Notes: generated by a model not told the origin, from the sequence alone. 64,000 nt of DNA from UBA5486 sp036744795 (GCA_036744795.1 DAIOHK010000002.1:62001-126000); one strand, 5' to 3'. Shown: positions 36,782 through 45,000, counted from the stretch's first letter. Program-made: numbers and translations.

Positions 36782-36927
36782 TAGGTCAGTCACTCCTTTG
36801 TCTTGTCTAGAATTTAGAAATAAATCCTGTTTATCCACTTAAACTTTCTCTCTTACTTTTGGTTATCCTTCTTCATTTAATTGCGTGCACGTAAACATAT
36901 TCTTCTTAATTACGTAATATTCTCTCT

Positions 36928-37060
36928 AGAAAATGCCTTTGAAGATTGTCGATTCATCCGCCTTTGATTTACACCTTCTGGACGGCTTGTCGACTCACCT
37001 GGCTTATATTTTCCTTATTTCATGTGTGTGGACGGTAGCCAGCGTAAGCGACTACTTAGA
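36928..37060 (+). repeat. Compound family B repeat upstream of leuC
   Basis: The left-half module TTGTCGATTCATCCGCC is followed directly by a unit running from GTCGACTCACCTGG to GTAAGCGACTACTTAG. It matches the 35.3 kb compound repeat in sequence and orientation but lacks the nested middle unit. The flanks TAGAAAATGC occur at both ends (36928 and about 37058). Confidence 0.75.
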
Positions 37061-37122
37061 AAATGCATATTACTTAAATTAACCCAAAAGTAACAAAATA
37101 GTACTTATAAGCACCCAAACGC

Positions 37123-37152
37123 TTGACTCTTATTTACAAATAAGAATATAAT
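37123..37152 (+). promoter_or_regulatory. SigA-type promoter with internal palindrome
   Basis: TTGACT at 37123-37128 and a perfect TATAAT at 37147-37152, spaced by 18 bases. Between them lies the inverted repeat TCTTATT / AATAAGA (37128-37134 and 37139-37145), well placed for a repressor. The next gene starts at 37248. Confidence 0.6.
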
Positions 37153-37247
37153 AATTTTAATAGGCAAATTATACTACACTTTTTATTCAAGACCTAAAAG
37201 TTTAAGAAGTCCGTATATCTAATAATAAATATAAAGGGGAAAATGTA

Positions 37248-37928
37248 ATGAAAAAAGTAATATTATTTATTATTATGATCCTGCTTCTACCTTTGTTTCC
37301 CTCTCAAGAAGTTACCGCCAGTAACTTTTCTGCCACTTTTGAACTTGATTTTTTCAATAAAGATCCTAATGTTTTTACCACTGAAACCTTCCGGAGATAT
37401 CATCAACTTGATCTTAATTATCAGTTTTGGGAGAACTTTTTCATTAAATTTATATATAACTGGTGTGATAATGTTACCAGTAGTATCTCAGCTCATGAGA
37501 TCACCCCCTGGCAAATCATGATCGTCAAAGATCAATATGAGTTTAATACTGTACTAGTCAGTGATATTATTAATAATAAACGCTCTTATACATACAATTT
37601 TTCTCATAATAATATTTTTCGTATCAATGATAAATACCAGTTTCACCTTAAGCTAGGGATCAAGGCAAACCAAAATGGAATTACCCCTGATTATGGGGGA
37701 GCAATTAGAAGAGACAACTTATGGTTAGGCATTAATTATCTAAGTCCCATTGATGCCAAGTTAATGGATGAAACTGATGGGAGAACGAATCTACCTTTGA
37801 CAATTAGTTATGAATGGCAGCCCAGAGAAGATAATTATATTCGTTTTGAATATAATCATCATTTGCTAAAATCTGAGACAGAGAAAAATTACTGGGCTAA
37901 AATAGCTTTAGTTTTTAGATTGTATTAA
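37248..37928 (+). CDS. Secreted beta-strand-rich protein, possible outer-membrane barrel
   Basis: 226 residues with a clear signal peptide (VILFIIMILLLPLFPSQEVTA). The mature part alternates polar and hydrophobic residues in many short strands (LDLNYQFWENFFIKFIYNW, YQFHLKLGIKANQNG, NLWLGINYL, NYIRFEYNHHLL). It ends NYWAKIALVFRLY. A terminal aromatic after an amphipathic strand is the beta-signal of outer-membrane barrels. I recognise no family. If the host is a diderm Firmicute, this may be a small outer-membrane porin-like protein; otherwise a secreted beta-sandwich. AAGGGGAAA precedes the ATG. Confidence 0.6.
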   Translation: MKKVILFIIMILLLPLFPSQEVTASNFSATFELDFFNKDPNVFTTETFRRYHQLDLNYQFWENFFIKFIYNWCDNVTSSISAHEITPWQIMIVKDQYEFNTVLVSDIINNKRSYTYNFSHNNIFRINDKYQFHLKLGIKANQNGITPDYGGAIRRDNLWLGINYLSPIDAKLMDETDGRTNLPLTISYEWQPREDNYIRFEYNHHLLKSETEKNYWAKIALVFRLY

Positions 37929-37954
37929 ATTGATTTTTAAACCTTACCTACTTT

Positions 37955-38018
37955 AAGGAATTTTTAAGGAATCGTTTAATTAGTTAAATAAATCTAAAGG
38001 TAATTATGCAATTTTTTT
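37955..38018 (+). repeat. Family A repeat with both halves
   Basis: TAAGGAATCGTTTAATTAG is followed after a short gap by GGTAATTATGCAATT in the opposite sense, so the two cores face each other and could pair. Confidence 0.6.
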
Positions 38019-38034
38019 ACTTCTAAATACAAAC

Positions 38035-38062
38035 AAGCCGTCTAATTAAAGGCGGCTTATTT
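38035..38062 (+). terminator. Probable terminator hairpin
   Basis: AAGCCG / CGGCTT stem, extended by two further pairs, followed by ATTTATG. The U-tract is short. It could end the transcript of the beta-rich protein gene. Confidence 0.5.
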
Positions 38063-38171
38063 ATGTTACACTCCAGTTTTTCCTTGATTGCCTCCTAAAT
38101 TATTTTAATTCTTCTCTACAAATAATTCATTGTTTAAGCCCTGTTTTTTTACATCATATGAGTTTAATCTT

Positions 38172-38322
38172 GTTAAGGAATTGAATAATTAGTTGATTTA
38201 AGATTTAACCACAGTATAGTCTTGGCTAATCGCGTTGCCCTACAATTAACTATTACGCCACAATCTATTTAAAGCCAAACGTTTATTGTGATAAATAAGG
38301 CCTTAAGGTAATCATGCAATTC
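38172..38322 (+). repeat. Family A halves in inverted arrangement
   Basis: A full family A copy in forward sense at 38172-38213 (TTAAGGAATTGAATAATTAG, then AAGATTTAACCACAG), and a reverse core, GGTAATCATGCAATTC, at 38308-38322. The roughly 95 bases between hold no gene. This could be an element bounded by inverted family A ends. Confidence 0.6.
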
Positions 38323-38456
38323 GCTCTGCTATTTTGAGAGGATTATAAACAAAATCAATCAAATTATTTTGTCATTTATGAAGGATTCTGCCCATTTATG
38401 TTGTATTGTAAGTGTAAGGTTAAAGTTTTGTATCTGTTTGAAGGGAGCGTACACAG

Positions 38457-39221
38457 TTGTTTCCAGAAGAAAGACGACAAAAATTATTTGAAGTTTTAAA
38501 GCTACATTCAAGTATGTCCGTTACTGACCTGGCAAAGCTCCTAACCGTAAGTGAAGCAACAATTCGAAGGGATCTTAATGAGCTTCAGGAGTTAGGAATG
38601 ATCGAACGAACACATGGGGGTGCCCTTCTAGCTACTTTAAGTAAGTTTGAACCGGCATATATTGATAAAACAGATAAATTTTTGGAGCAAAAGCAAAAAA
38701 TTGGCGCAGTAGCAGCAAGTCTTATTGAAAATGGAGAAACAATTATTCTTGATTCAGGCACAACTACTCTGCAAGTACTTAAACATTTAAAAGGCAAACA
38801 AAATATCACTGTAATTACGAATGCTGTAAATTTTGCCCAAGAAATCGATATTAATAATGATATTGAAATGGTGATCATTGGCGGCAATGTCAAATTTAAT
38901 ACCCAGGCTCTTGTAGGACCTTTGGTCCAAGAAAACTTAAAGAATTTCTATGCAGATAAAGTCTTTATCGCTGCCAATGGATTTACCTTAGAAAAAGGAT
39001 TTACCACCCCTGATATTACTGAAGCCTACACCAAACGGGCAATGGTTCAAGGAGCATCAAAAGCAATAGCTGTCTTAGATCATAGTAAATTTGGCAAAAC
39101 AAGTTTAACTACAATTGTTCCTCCATCAGATGTAGATATTTTAATAACAGATTCAGGAATTAATCAACAAATGAAAAGGGAAATAGAAAGCTATGGAATA
39201 CAAGTAATTGTTGCTGAGTAA
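38457..39221 (+). CDS. fruR: DeoR family transcriptional regulator of the fructose operon
   Basis: 254 residues starting at TTG, with AAGGGAG upstream. The N-terminal HTH is MSVTDLAKLLTVSEATIRRD followed by LNELQELGMIERTHGGAL. The C-terminal sugar-phosphate-sensing domain has ILDSGTTTLQVLKHL, VIIGGNV, KVFIAANGF and AVLDHSKFG. DeoR-type FruR proteins repress fruK-fruA operons and respond to fructose phosphates. It is the first gene of a six-gene fructose set. Confidence 0.9.
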   Translation: MFPEERRQKLFEVLKLHSSMSVTDLAKLLTVSEATIRRDLNELQELGMIERTHGGALLATLSKFEPAYIDKTDKFLEQKQKIGAVAASLIENGETIILDSGTTTLQVLKHLKGKQNITVITNAVNFAQEIDINNDIEMVIIGGNVKFNTQALVGPLVQENLKNFYADKVFIAANGFTLEKGFTTPDITEAYTKRAMVQGASKAIAVLDHSKFGKTSLTTIVPPSDVDILITDSGINQQMKREIESYGIQVIVAE

Positions 39222-39249
39222 AATATCAATTTATTTAAGGAGGGTCAAA

Positions 39250-40203
39250 ATGGATAACCGGTTGGTCGCAACCATTACCCCTAATCCCGCTATTGATAAG
39301 ACTTATTGGATCCCGGGGTTTACTAAAGGCATAAACAACCGAGTAAACCGGTTAAGAATTGATCCCGGCGGTAAAGCGATTAATATTGCCAGAATTCTTG
39401 GAGGATTTGGCATTAATGTAAAGGCTTTAGGATTTTTCGGTGGTAACAGTGGTAGAGAACTACTAAAGATGCTTGAAGGTGATAATTTAACAATTGAACC
39501 CATCTTTGTAAAAGGTGAAACCAGAACAAATATTAAAATTATTGACTGGAAGTTAGAAGATGAAACCGAAATAAACGAACCCGGACCCTTTATAACAGAA
39601 AAAGAAAAAAATCTTATGCGGCAAAAAATTGAACATTATGCGCCTAAAAGTAAATTTCTGGTGTTCGCTGGTAGCCTCCCTGAAGGATGTCAAGCCGAGT
39701 ACTACGGAGATTTAATTCTTCTTGCTAAAAAATACGGTTGCCGAAGTATCCTGGATACTTCCGAAGCTGCTTTAAAAGAAAGCTTACGCTTTTCTCCCTA
39801 TATGATTAAACCTAATCATCACGAGCTTTCAGCGATTTGGGGTCGCGAAATCTCTACAGAAACTACAGCCGCTACAGTAGCAGAAGAATTTCGGCAAGCT
39901 TATAAAATTGAAGTTATTGTTGTCTCTTTGGGCGGAAAGGGTGCTGTCCTCGCTTGTAAGGAAGGCACTTTCCATGCCATACCGCCAGAAATTAAACCCA
40001 AAAACACAGTAGGAGCAGGTGATAGTCTGGTAGCAGGAATCATTTACGGACTTATTTCCGGATATCCGCTGATCGAATCTTTACGTTTTGGCGTCGCCTC
40101 TGGGACTTTAGCAGTTACTGAACTGGGAACTTCTGTACTAAGTCCTGATGTAAAAAAAGTCTCAAACTTCATGAAATCAATTGTTATTAGGCGTCTCGAT
40201 TAA
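39250..40203 (+). CDS. fruK: 1-phosphofructokinase
   Basis: 317 residues from the ATG at 39250, which follows AAGGAGGG. PfkB-family motifs: TITPNPAIDKTYWIPGF at the N-terminus, GGKAINIARILGGFG, and the ATP/catalytic NTVGAGDSLVAGIIYGL containing the catalytic Asp. It phosphorylates fructose 1-phosphate to the 1,6-bisphosphate (EC 2.7.1.56). The PTS genes downstream produce the substrate. It starts 28 bases after fruR stops. Tagatose-6-phosphate kinase is the main alternative by sequence, excluded by context. Confidence 0.93.
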   Translation: MDNRLVATITPNPAIDKTYWIPGFTKGINNRVNRLRIDPGGKAINIARILGGFGINVKALGFFGGNSGRELLKMLEGDNLTIEPIFVKGETRTNIKIIDWKLEDETEINEPGPFITEKEKNLMRQKIEHYAPKSKFLVFAGSLPEGCQAEYYGDLILLAKKYGCRSILDTSEAALKESLRFSPYMIKPNHHELSAIWGREISTETTAATVAEEFRQAYKIEVIVVSLGGKGAVLACKEGTFHAIPPEIKPKNTVGAGDSLVAGIIYGLISGYPLIESLRFGVASGTLAVTELGTSVLSPDVKKVSNFMKSIVIRRLD

Positions 40204-40210
40204 TAATTAA

Positions 40211-40245
40211 TTTAATGAATTGCATATTTTAATTTTGATCACAAC
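40211..40245 (+). repeat. Family A repeat inside the fructose operon
   Basis: TTTAATGAATTGCATATTTT followed by AATTTTGATCACAAC, in the short gap between fruK and the IIA gene. Confidence 0.6.
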
Positions 40246-40270
40246 TTAAATTTTACTTTTGGAGGGGCTA

Positions 40271-40723
40271 ATGAAAATCACAGATATTTTTTATCCAAGT
40301 CTGATTAAAATGAATTTAAATGCTTCTTCTAAAGAGGAAGTCATCAATGAATTAGCAGAATTAATTGATGAAAACGGGTTTCTTTTTGACAAAGATCATT
40401 ATATTAAAGAAGTCATTAAAAGAGAAGCTTTAGGTAGTACCGGGGTTGGTATGGGGGTAGCCATTCCCCACGGAAAATCTAGGTTTGTTAAAGAAGCTTG
40501 TGTTGCTTTTGGAAAATCACAAAAAGGCATTAATTTTGGTTCATCTGATGGTTCCCTTGCCCATCTTATCTTTTTAATTGCTGTTCCAGAAGATACCGAT
40601 AACCAGCATTTAAAAATTCTTGCCACTCTCTCACGGATGTTAATTCATCAGGAATTTCGGGAAGATCTTTTACAGACTAATTCATTAGAAGAAGTGATGC
40701 AAGTAATAAATTCACATAAATAA
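40271..40723 (+). CDS. Fructose PTS EIIA component
   Basis: 150 residues from the ATG at 40271, after TTGGAGGGG. The phosphorylated His67 lies in VAIPHGKSRFV, and the fold is that of the fructose/mannitol IIA family. It receives phosphate from HPr and passes it to IIB. In many Firmicutes IIA, IIB and IIC are fused in one FruA; here all three are separate genes. Confidence 0.92.
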   Translation: MKITDIFYPSLIKMNLNASSKEEVINELAELIDENGFLFDKDHYIKEVIKREALGSTGVGMGVAIPHGKSRFVKEACVAFGKSQKGINFGSSDGSLAHLIFLIAVPEDTDNQHLKILATLSRMLIHQEFREDLLQTNSLEEVMQVINSHK

Positions 40724-40747
40724 CATTTCCGAAAGGAGGTGACCCGG

Positions 40748-41161
40748 ATGAAATTTGTTGGTGTAACAGCCTGCCCTACAGGGATCGCCCATACATATAT
40801 GGCAGCAGAAGCTTTAGAAGAAGCTGCTAAAGAACTTGGTTACGAAATAAAAGTGGAAACTCAAGGTTCCATGGGAATAGAAAATGAACTGACTATTGGA
40901 GAGATCGCTTCAGCAGATGCTATTATCTTGGCTGTAGATATGTCAATTTCCGGTGCAGATAGGTTTTCCGGAAAGCCGATTCTCAAACGAGGGGTTTCTG
41001 AAGCAATTAAAAATCCTTCGGCAATAATTGCTCAGGCAGTTAGACTAGTAGAAAAGGGGGAGGATATTCCAGAGGAAAATCTTTCGGGAGAAAAAACTCA
41101 GAGTGAAGGGAAAAATGAGGAAAAAAGAAAGGGGTTATTTGGATGGCTAAAACAAAAGTAA
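40748..41161 (+). CDS. Fructose PTS EIIB component
   Basis: 137 residues from the ATG at 40748, after a perfect AAAGGAGGTGA. The phosphorylated Cys9 lies in VTACPTGIAHTYMAAEAL, and KVETQGSMG, LAVDMSISGADRF are fructose-class IIB motifs. The last 30 residues are a charged linker (EKTQSEGKNEEKRK), probably a remnant of or equivalent to a IIB-IIC linker. Its end overlaps the IIC start by 19 bases. Confidence 0.92.
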   Translation: MKFVGVTACPTGIAHTYMAAEALEEAAKELGYEIKVETQGSMGIENELTIGEIASADAIILAVDMSISGADRFSGKPILKRGVSEAIKNPSAIIAQAVRLVEKGEDIPEENLSGEKTQSEGKNEEKRKGLFGWLKQK

Positions 41162-42189
41162 ATCTAAGAACTAGCCTAATGACTGGTGTTTCCTACATGA
41201 TACCTTTTGTTACCGCTGGTGGTATTTTAATTGCCTTATCTTTTGCTATCGGAGGTTACGAAGGATTTAAGGAAACCGGATCACTTGCTCAATATCTACA
41301 TACAGTTGGTGGTACCGCCTTTGGTCTAATGGTACCAGTTTTGGCGGGATTTATTGCTTTTGCTATCGCCGACCGTCCGGGAATCGCTCCGGGAATGATC
41401 GCCGGAATGCTGGCTTCAACAATTGGTGCTGGCTTTTTAGGCGGAATAATCGGTGGGTTGCTTGCTGGTTATATTGCTCTCTGGATTAAAAACTGGCCAG
41501 TTCCTAAGTCTCTTGCCAAACTTATGCCAGTATTGATTATACCTTTACTCAGCTCAGCAATTGTCGGATTGTTAATGGTTATTGTAATTGGAACACCTAT
41601 TAAATCTATAATGGATGGTTTGTCCGATTGGTTACGAGGACTTAGTACAGGCAGTTATGTTATTCTTGGTATTGTCCTAGGATTAATGATGGCCTTTGAT
41701 ATGGGAGGACCGGTTAATAAAGTAGCTTATACTTTCGGGTTGGCAATGATCTCAGAAAACATTTTAGAACCCCACGCTGCAATCATGGCAGCAGGAATGA
41801 CGCCACCCCTTGGTTTGGCTTTAGCTACACTGCTTGCTCCCCACAAATATTCCAAACGGGAAATCGAAGCAGGTAAAGCCGCCTGGATCATGGGAGCCTC
41901 CTTTATTACCGAAGGTGCAATTCCATTTGCCGCTGCTGATCCATTACGAGTTATTCCTTCCATAATGATTGGTTCTGCCACAGCGGGTGCCTTATCCATG
42001 CTCTTTAAATGTACTCTTCGAGCCCCCCATGGTGGTATTTTTGTCATCCCGATGATAGGTAATTTTGGGTTGTATTTGCTTGCTTTGGCTGCTGGTACTG
42101 TAGTTACTGCATTACTTGTAAACTCCTTAAAACAAACTGTTACCGAAAGCAAAGATACAGTTGAAGGCAGCAAAGGTGTCGCCTTATAA
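41143..42189 (+). CDS. Fructose PTS EIIC permease
   Basis: 348 residues and about eight to ten membrane segments. Fructose-class IIC motifs: TGVSYMIPFVTAGGILIA, ADRPGIAPGMIAGM, GPVNKVAYTFG, ITEGAIPFAAADP and APHGGIFV. It imports fructose with phosphorylation at C1. The start lies within the IIB gene, so translation is coupled. Confidence 0.93.
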   Translation: MAKTKVNLRTSLMTGVSYMIPFVTAGGILIALSFAIGGYEGFKETGSLAQYLHTVGGTAFGLMVPVLAGFIAFAIADRPGIAPGMIAGMLASTIGAGFLGGIIGGLLAGYIALWIKNWPVPKSLAKLMPVLIIPLLSSAIVGLLMVIVIGTPIKSIMDGLSDWLRGLSTGSYVILGIVLGLMMAFDMGGPVNKVAYTFGLAMISENILEPHAAIMAAGMTPPLGLALATLLAPHKYSKREIEAGKAAWIMGASFITEGAIPFAAADPLRVIPSIMIGSATAGALSMLFKCTLRAPHGGIFVIPMIGNFGLYLLALAAGTVVTALLVNSLKQTVTESKDTVEGSKGVAL

Positions 42190-42217
42190 TCACCATCGAA
42201 CATATTATTAGTATCAT

Positions 42218-42240
42218 GGCGGGCGGGTTTCCTGCCCGCC
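42218..42240 (+). promoter_or_regulatory. GC-rich hairpin between IIC and HPr genes
   Basis: GGCGGGCGGG and CCTGCCCGCC pair at nine of ten positions around a TTT loop. No U-tract follows, so it is not a typical terminator. It may protect upstream mRNA or adjust HPr expression relative to the permease. Confidence 0.5.
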
Positions 42241-42259
42241 AAATTTGGAGTGTTTATAG

Positions 42260-42529
42260 ATGTATAAAAAGGCTGTAACCATTCATAATAAATCAGGCCT
42301 TCATGCACGCCCAGCATCTTTATTTGTCGAGCATGCCAAAAGCTTTTCCAGCGAAGTATTTGTAGCTAAACCCGATGGCATACAAGTTAATGCTAAAAGC
42401 ATTCTAGGAATCCTTTCTTTGGGTGTCAATAAAGGAAGCATTATCGAAATTTCTGCTCAAGGTCCTGATGCCAAAGAAGCCATTGATGAACTAGTAAATT
42501 TTATAGAAAACTTTAACCCAGATTCATAA
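42260..42529 (+). CDS. ptsH: Phosphocarrier protein HPr
   Basis: 89 residues. His15 in SGLHARPASLF is the PEP-dependent site, and the Ser in NAKSILGILSL is the HPr-kinase regulatory site (position 47 here). Both intact sites mean it can serve transport and Firmicute-type catabolite control. Placement at the end of a fructose operon, away from ptsI, suggests that it may be a dedicated or the only HPr; which cannot be told from this window. Confidence 0.95.
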   Translation: MYKKAVTIHNKSGLHARPASLFVEHAKSFSSEVFVAKPDGIQVNAKSILGILSLGVNKGSIIEISAQGPDAKEAIDELVNFIENFNPDS

Positions 42530-42594
42530 TCCTAAAAATTACATACATATTATCCAAAAACTATTTAAAGACTTACATCCTATCACGTTGAATA

Positions 42595-42622
42595 GCCGCC
42601 ATTCTCGGCGGCCTTTTTTTAT
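42595..42622 (+). terminator. Rho-independent terminator
   Basis: GCCGCC / GGCGGC stem with a 6-base loop then CTTTTTTT, ending the fructose operon. From here to 42811 I see no gene or repeat other than a short AACCCTAGGGTT palindrome near 42694. Confidence 0.9.
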
Positions 42623-42811
42623 AAATATTTTTTTATTCATTTTACATGCCCTAATATGTGGTAAGAGAAGGTCAGAAGCCATCAGTGGTCAACCCTAGGG
42701 TTAGTTTATTAACCAAAATCACCATCCAAGTATTTAAAATAAGTGTAAAAGACCAAAGGTTAATAAAAACAGTAACGGTCGGAAAAAAGAGGCTGACATT
42801 CTTAAATTAGC

Positions 42812-42842
42812 TGTGTATATTGTTATGTGTACAGTATAGACA
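42812..42842 (+). promoter_or_regulatory. Operator-like inverted repeat upstream of the GntR gene
   Basis: TGTGTATATTGT (42812-42823) and ACAGTATAGACA (42831-42842) are inverted with 10 of 12 positions matching and a 7-base spacer. It lies 18 bases upstream of the GntR start, the expected place for autoregulation by a YtrA-type repressor. Confidence 0.55.
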
Positions 42843-42860
42843 ATATTAAGAGGTGATTTC

Positions 42861-43237
42861 TTGTATATTGTCATTTCCAATAGCGACCCTACGCCTTTAT
42901 ATAAACAAATTAAAAAAAAGTCATTAATGGAATTATTGAGGGTAAAATACGTTCAGGTTATCCTCTTCCATCGATTCGTGCTCTTGCTCGAGAATTAAAA
43001 GTAAGTGTCATTACCGTGAAAAAGGCTTACGAGGATCTGGAAAACGCAGGTTATATCATTACCAGAGCTGGTAAAGGTTCGTTCGTTGCCGAGGCTAGTA
43101 TGGAGTTTGCTAGGGAAGAAAAACTAAAGATGGTAGAAGAGAAGTTGACTGAGGGGATTAAAATTTGTCAAGAGCTCAACATGAGTGACACGGAGATCAA
43201 AAAAGCGTTTCAAGTTATTTTAAAAGAGATGAGTTAG
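42861..43237 (+). pseudogene. GntR family (YtrA-like) regulator with a frameshift
   Basis: Starting at TTG 42861 (AAGAGGTGAT upstream), translation gives YIVISNSDPTPLYKQIKKK and then leaves frame at an eight-A run (42912-42919). One more A would continue as VINGIIEGKIRSGYPLPSIR, then ALARELKVSVITVKKAYEDL, the exact winged-helix sequence of YtrA-type GntR regulators. The C-terminal part (about 43016-43237) is intact and short, as in YtrA. Causes: sequencing or assembly error in the homopolymer, a true inactivating mutation, or transcriptional slippage that restores the frame. The regulator is expected to control the following ABC genes. Confidence 0.8.
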
Positions 43238-43249
43238 GAGGTTCGAGGA

Positions 43250-44149
43250 TTGGAGCAGTATATATTAGAAGTAAACGGGTTAGTGAAGAGGTATAAAGAT
43301 TTCTCTTTGGAAAAGGGGACTTTTAGTTTGCCAGAAGGTTATATTATGGGTTTTATTGGTCAAAACGGTGCTGGGAAAAGTACTACTATTAAAGCGATAA
43401 TGAACCTAGTTCCTTTCGAGGCTGGAGATATAAAGATTTTTGGCTTGGATAATAAGGAACACACGGTTGAATTACGGAACAAAATAGGGTATGTGAGTGA
43501 AGAACAATATTTCTATGAACAAATGTCAGTAGACTGGACAGGTAAGTTTATCAGTAGTTTTTATCCAAATTGGGATGAGCATTATTTTGAAAAATTACTT
43601 AATCAATTTAAGGTGGAGAAAACCAAAAAGATAAAAGAGCTTTCTAAAGGGATGAAAGTAAAACTTTCCATAGCCTTAGCTTTGGCGCATCATCCTAAAC
43701 TTCTTATACTGGATGAGCCTACTTCTGGTCTGGATCCAGTGATCAGAAACGAGCTATTGGAATTATTTCTGGATCTGATTCAGGATGAGAAGACTTCTAT
43801 CCTTTTTTCATCCCATATCACTTCTGATATTGAAAAGGTGGCGGATTATATTACAATCATCAATGATGGTCAGGTAATTATCAGTAAAGATAAGCACTGG
43901 ATCTTAGAAAATTGGAGAATTATTAAAGCGGAAAACTCATATTTTCATCAGGAAATAGCTAATAAACTTGTAGGTTTAAATAAAGGTGATTTTGGCTACA
44001 GTGGGGCCACACCGGACTTAGAAACCTTTGGAGTGTTGTTTAGAAAAATCTTTCCCCAAGGTAAATATATAGTAGAAAGAATAACCCTTGATGAGCTTTT
44101 ATTAAGAATTGTAAAGGACAGTGAGGAAAATGTGGCAATTATTAGTTAA
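43250..44149 (+). CDS. ABC transporter ATPase, YtrB-like
   Basis: 299 residues from TTG at 43250, eight bases after AGGAGG. Walker A is GQNGAGKST, the signature is the variant LSKGM, and Walker B is LLILDEPTSGLDP. The C-terminal 80 residues extend beyond the core as in YtrB/BcrA-like exporters. It starts 12 bases after the GntR gene. Together with the following membrane protein it forms a GntR-linked ABC-2 exporter, a type often induced by cell-envelope antibiotics. Confidence 0.9.
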   Translation: MEQYILEVNGLVKRYKDFSLEKGTFSLPEGYIMGFIGQNGAGKSTTIKAIMNLVPFEAGDIKIFGLDNKEHTVELRNKIGYVSEEQYFYEQMSVDWTGKFISSFYPNWDEHYFEKLLNQFKVEKTKKIKELSKGMKVKLSIALALAHHPKLLILDEPTSGLDPVIRNELLELFLDLIQDEKTSILFSSHITSDIEKVADYITIINDGQVIISKDKHWILENWRIIKAENSYFHQEIANKLVGLNKGDFGYSGATPDLETFGVLFRKIFPQGKYIVERITLDELLLRIVKDSEENVAIIS

Positions 44150-44807
44150 GGATTTAATTTTACAGAAAAAATATTTCCCCCAAAACATTATTATCTTTGT
44201 TTTCATGGTAATCCTATTTAGCCTTAGTTCAAATGCCATCGGTATTATGCTAGGGAGTGCCACCTTTATTTTTATCTACTCCTTTGCCATGCGTGCCTTT
44301 TATGAAGATGATAAGAACAACACACTCAGACTATTAGTTTCTTTGCCTTTGAAGAAAAAAACAATTGTCTATGCCAGATATTTTGCGGTTTTAGTCGTTA
44401 ATTTGGTAATAACCCTTGTCTTTGCTCTAGCCGCTGTGGCAATGAAAAACTATAATATATTATTAGCGCCCGGAGAAGCTCTAGCGTTTCTTTATTCTCT
44501 ACCCTTTTATCTATCACTATATATGATATTATGCGCCGTCTTTTTGCCGATCAATTTTAAATTGGGGTATATAAAAGCCGCCTCCATTAACAGGTTTATT
44601 TTTATGGGCTTTTTTATTGCAATTCCAGTTTTATTAAATTTTCTCAAAAACTTAGTTCCATTCCAGACATTCCAAAATATTATCTCATCCTTAGAAAATA
44701 TTCCGTATAATCTATTTATGATCATTTTGCCGATCATCTCGTTAATCGTCTATCTAGTTTCTATGGTTATCTCCGTTAGTTTCTTCCACCGACGGCAAAT
44801 ATTTTAA
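44130..44807 (+). CDS. ABC-2 type membrane protein
   Basis: 225 residues with six hydrophobic segments (NIIIFVFMVILFSL, GSATFIFIYSFAM, FAVLVVNLVITLVFALAAVAM, LPFYLSLYMILCAVFLPI, FIMIILPIISLIVYLVSMVI). The ATG at 44130 follows AGTGAGGA; a GTG at 44121 is the alternative. It overlaps the ATPase gene by about 20 bases and is its membrane partner, of the ABC2_membrane_5 kind (AFYEDDKNNTLRLLVSLPLK). Confidence 0.85.
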   Translation: MWQLLVKDLILQKKYFPQNIIIFVFMVILFSLSSNAIGIMLGSATFIFIYSFAMRAFYEDDKNNTLRLLVSLPLKKKTIVYARYFAVLVVNLVITLVFALAAVAMKNYNILLAPGEALAFLYSLPFYLSLYMILCAVFLPINFKLGYIKAASINRFIFMGFFIAIPVLLNFLKNLVPFQTFQNIISSLENIPYNLFMIILPIISLIVYLVSMVISVSFFHRRQIF

Positions 44808-45000
44808 GGAAAAATTTTGGGAGTGTTACCTAGCCCCCGCTTAAACGTCACGCAGCTTCTGTTGGCGTAATCTCCCCTCTTTCCAGTGCAATAAGAATTT
44901 TGCCATAGTATCCAACTTATACCTTTTACTTTAGTATTTATTTAACTTTTTTGTTCTTTATCTTAAACTAATAAATTATATAATTAAGTATAGATGAATA

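Larger units (their letters stand above)
36782..37247. other. Divergent region between leuC and the secreted beta-rich protein gene
   Basis: Contains the upstream flank of leuC, a compound family B repeat and a plus-strand promoter with operator-like palindrome. I looked for a T-box leader upstream of leuC and saw none. Confidence 0.5.
37929..38456. other. Intergenic region before the fructose operon
   Basis: Two sets of family A halves (37955-38018 and 38172-38322) flank a terminator-like hairpin at 38035-38060. The fructose operon promoter must lie in the last 130 bases, but I cannot point to a convincing -35/-10. No gene seen. Confidence 0.5.

Noticed and set aside
36782..37120. T-box or leucine attenuator upstream of leuC
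   Set aside because: I found no AGGGTGGNACCGCG-type T-box sequence nor a Leu-codon-rich leader; the region is repeat sequence.
41727..42317. Minus-strand frame of 196 codons over the fructose IIC gene
   Set aside because: It runs antisense to a clear PTS permease, lacks a ribosome site and resembles no protein.
44819..44878. Structured RNA between the ABC permease and MATE genes
   Set aside because: GGGAG..TTAC and GTAA..CTCCC can pair around a 40-base loop, but the match is short and imperfect, there is no U-tract, and no second copy was seen.
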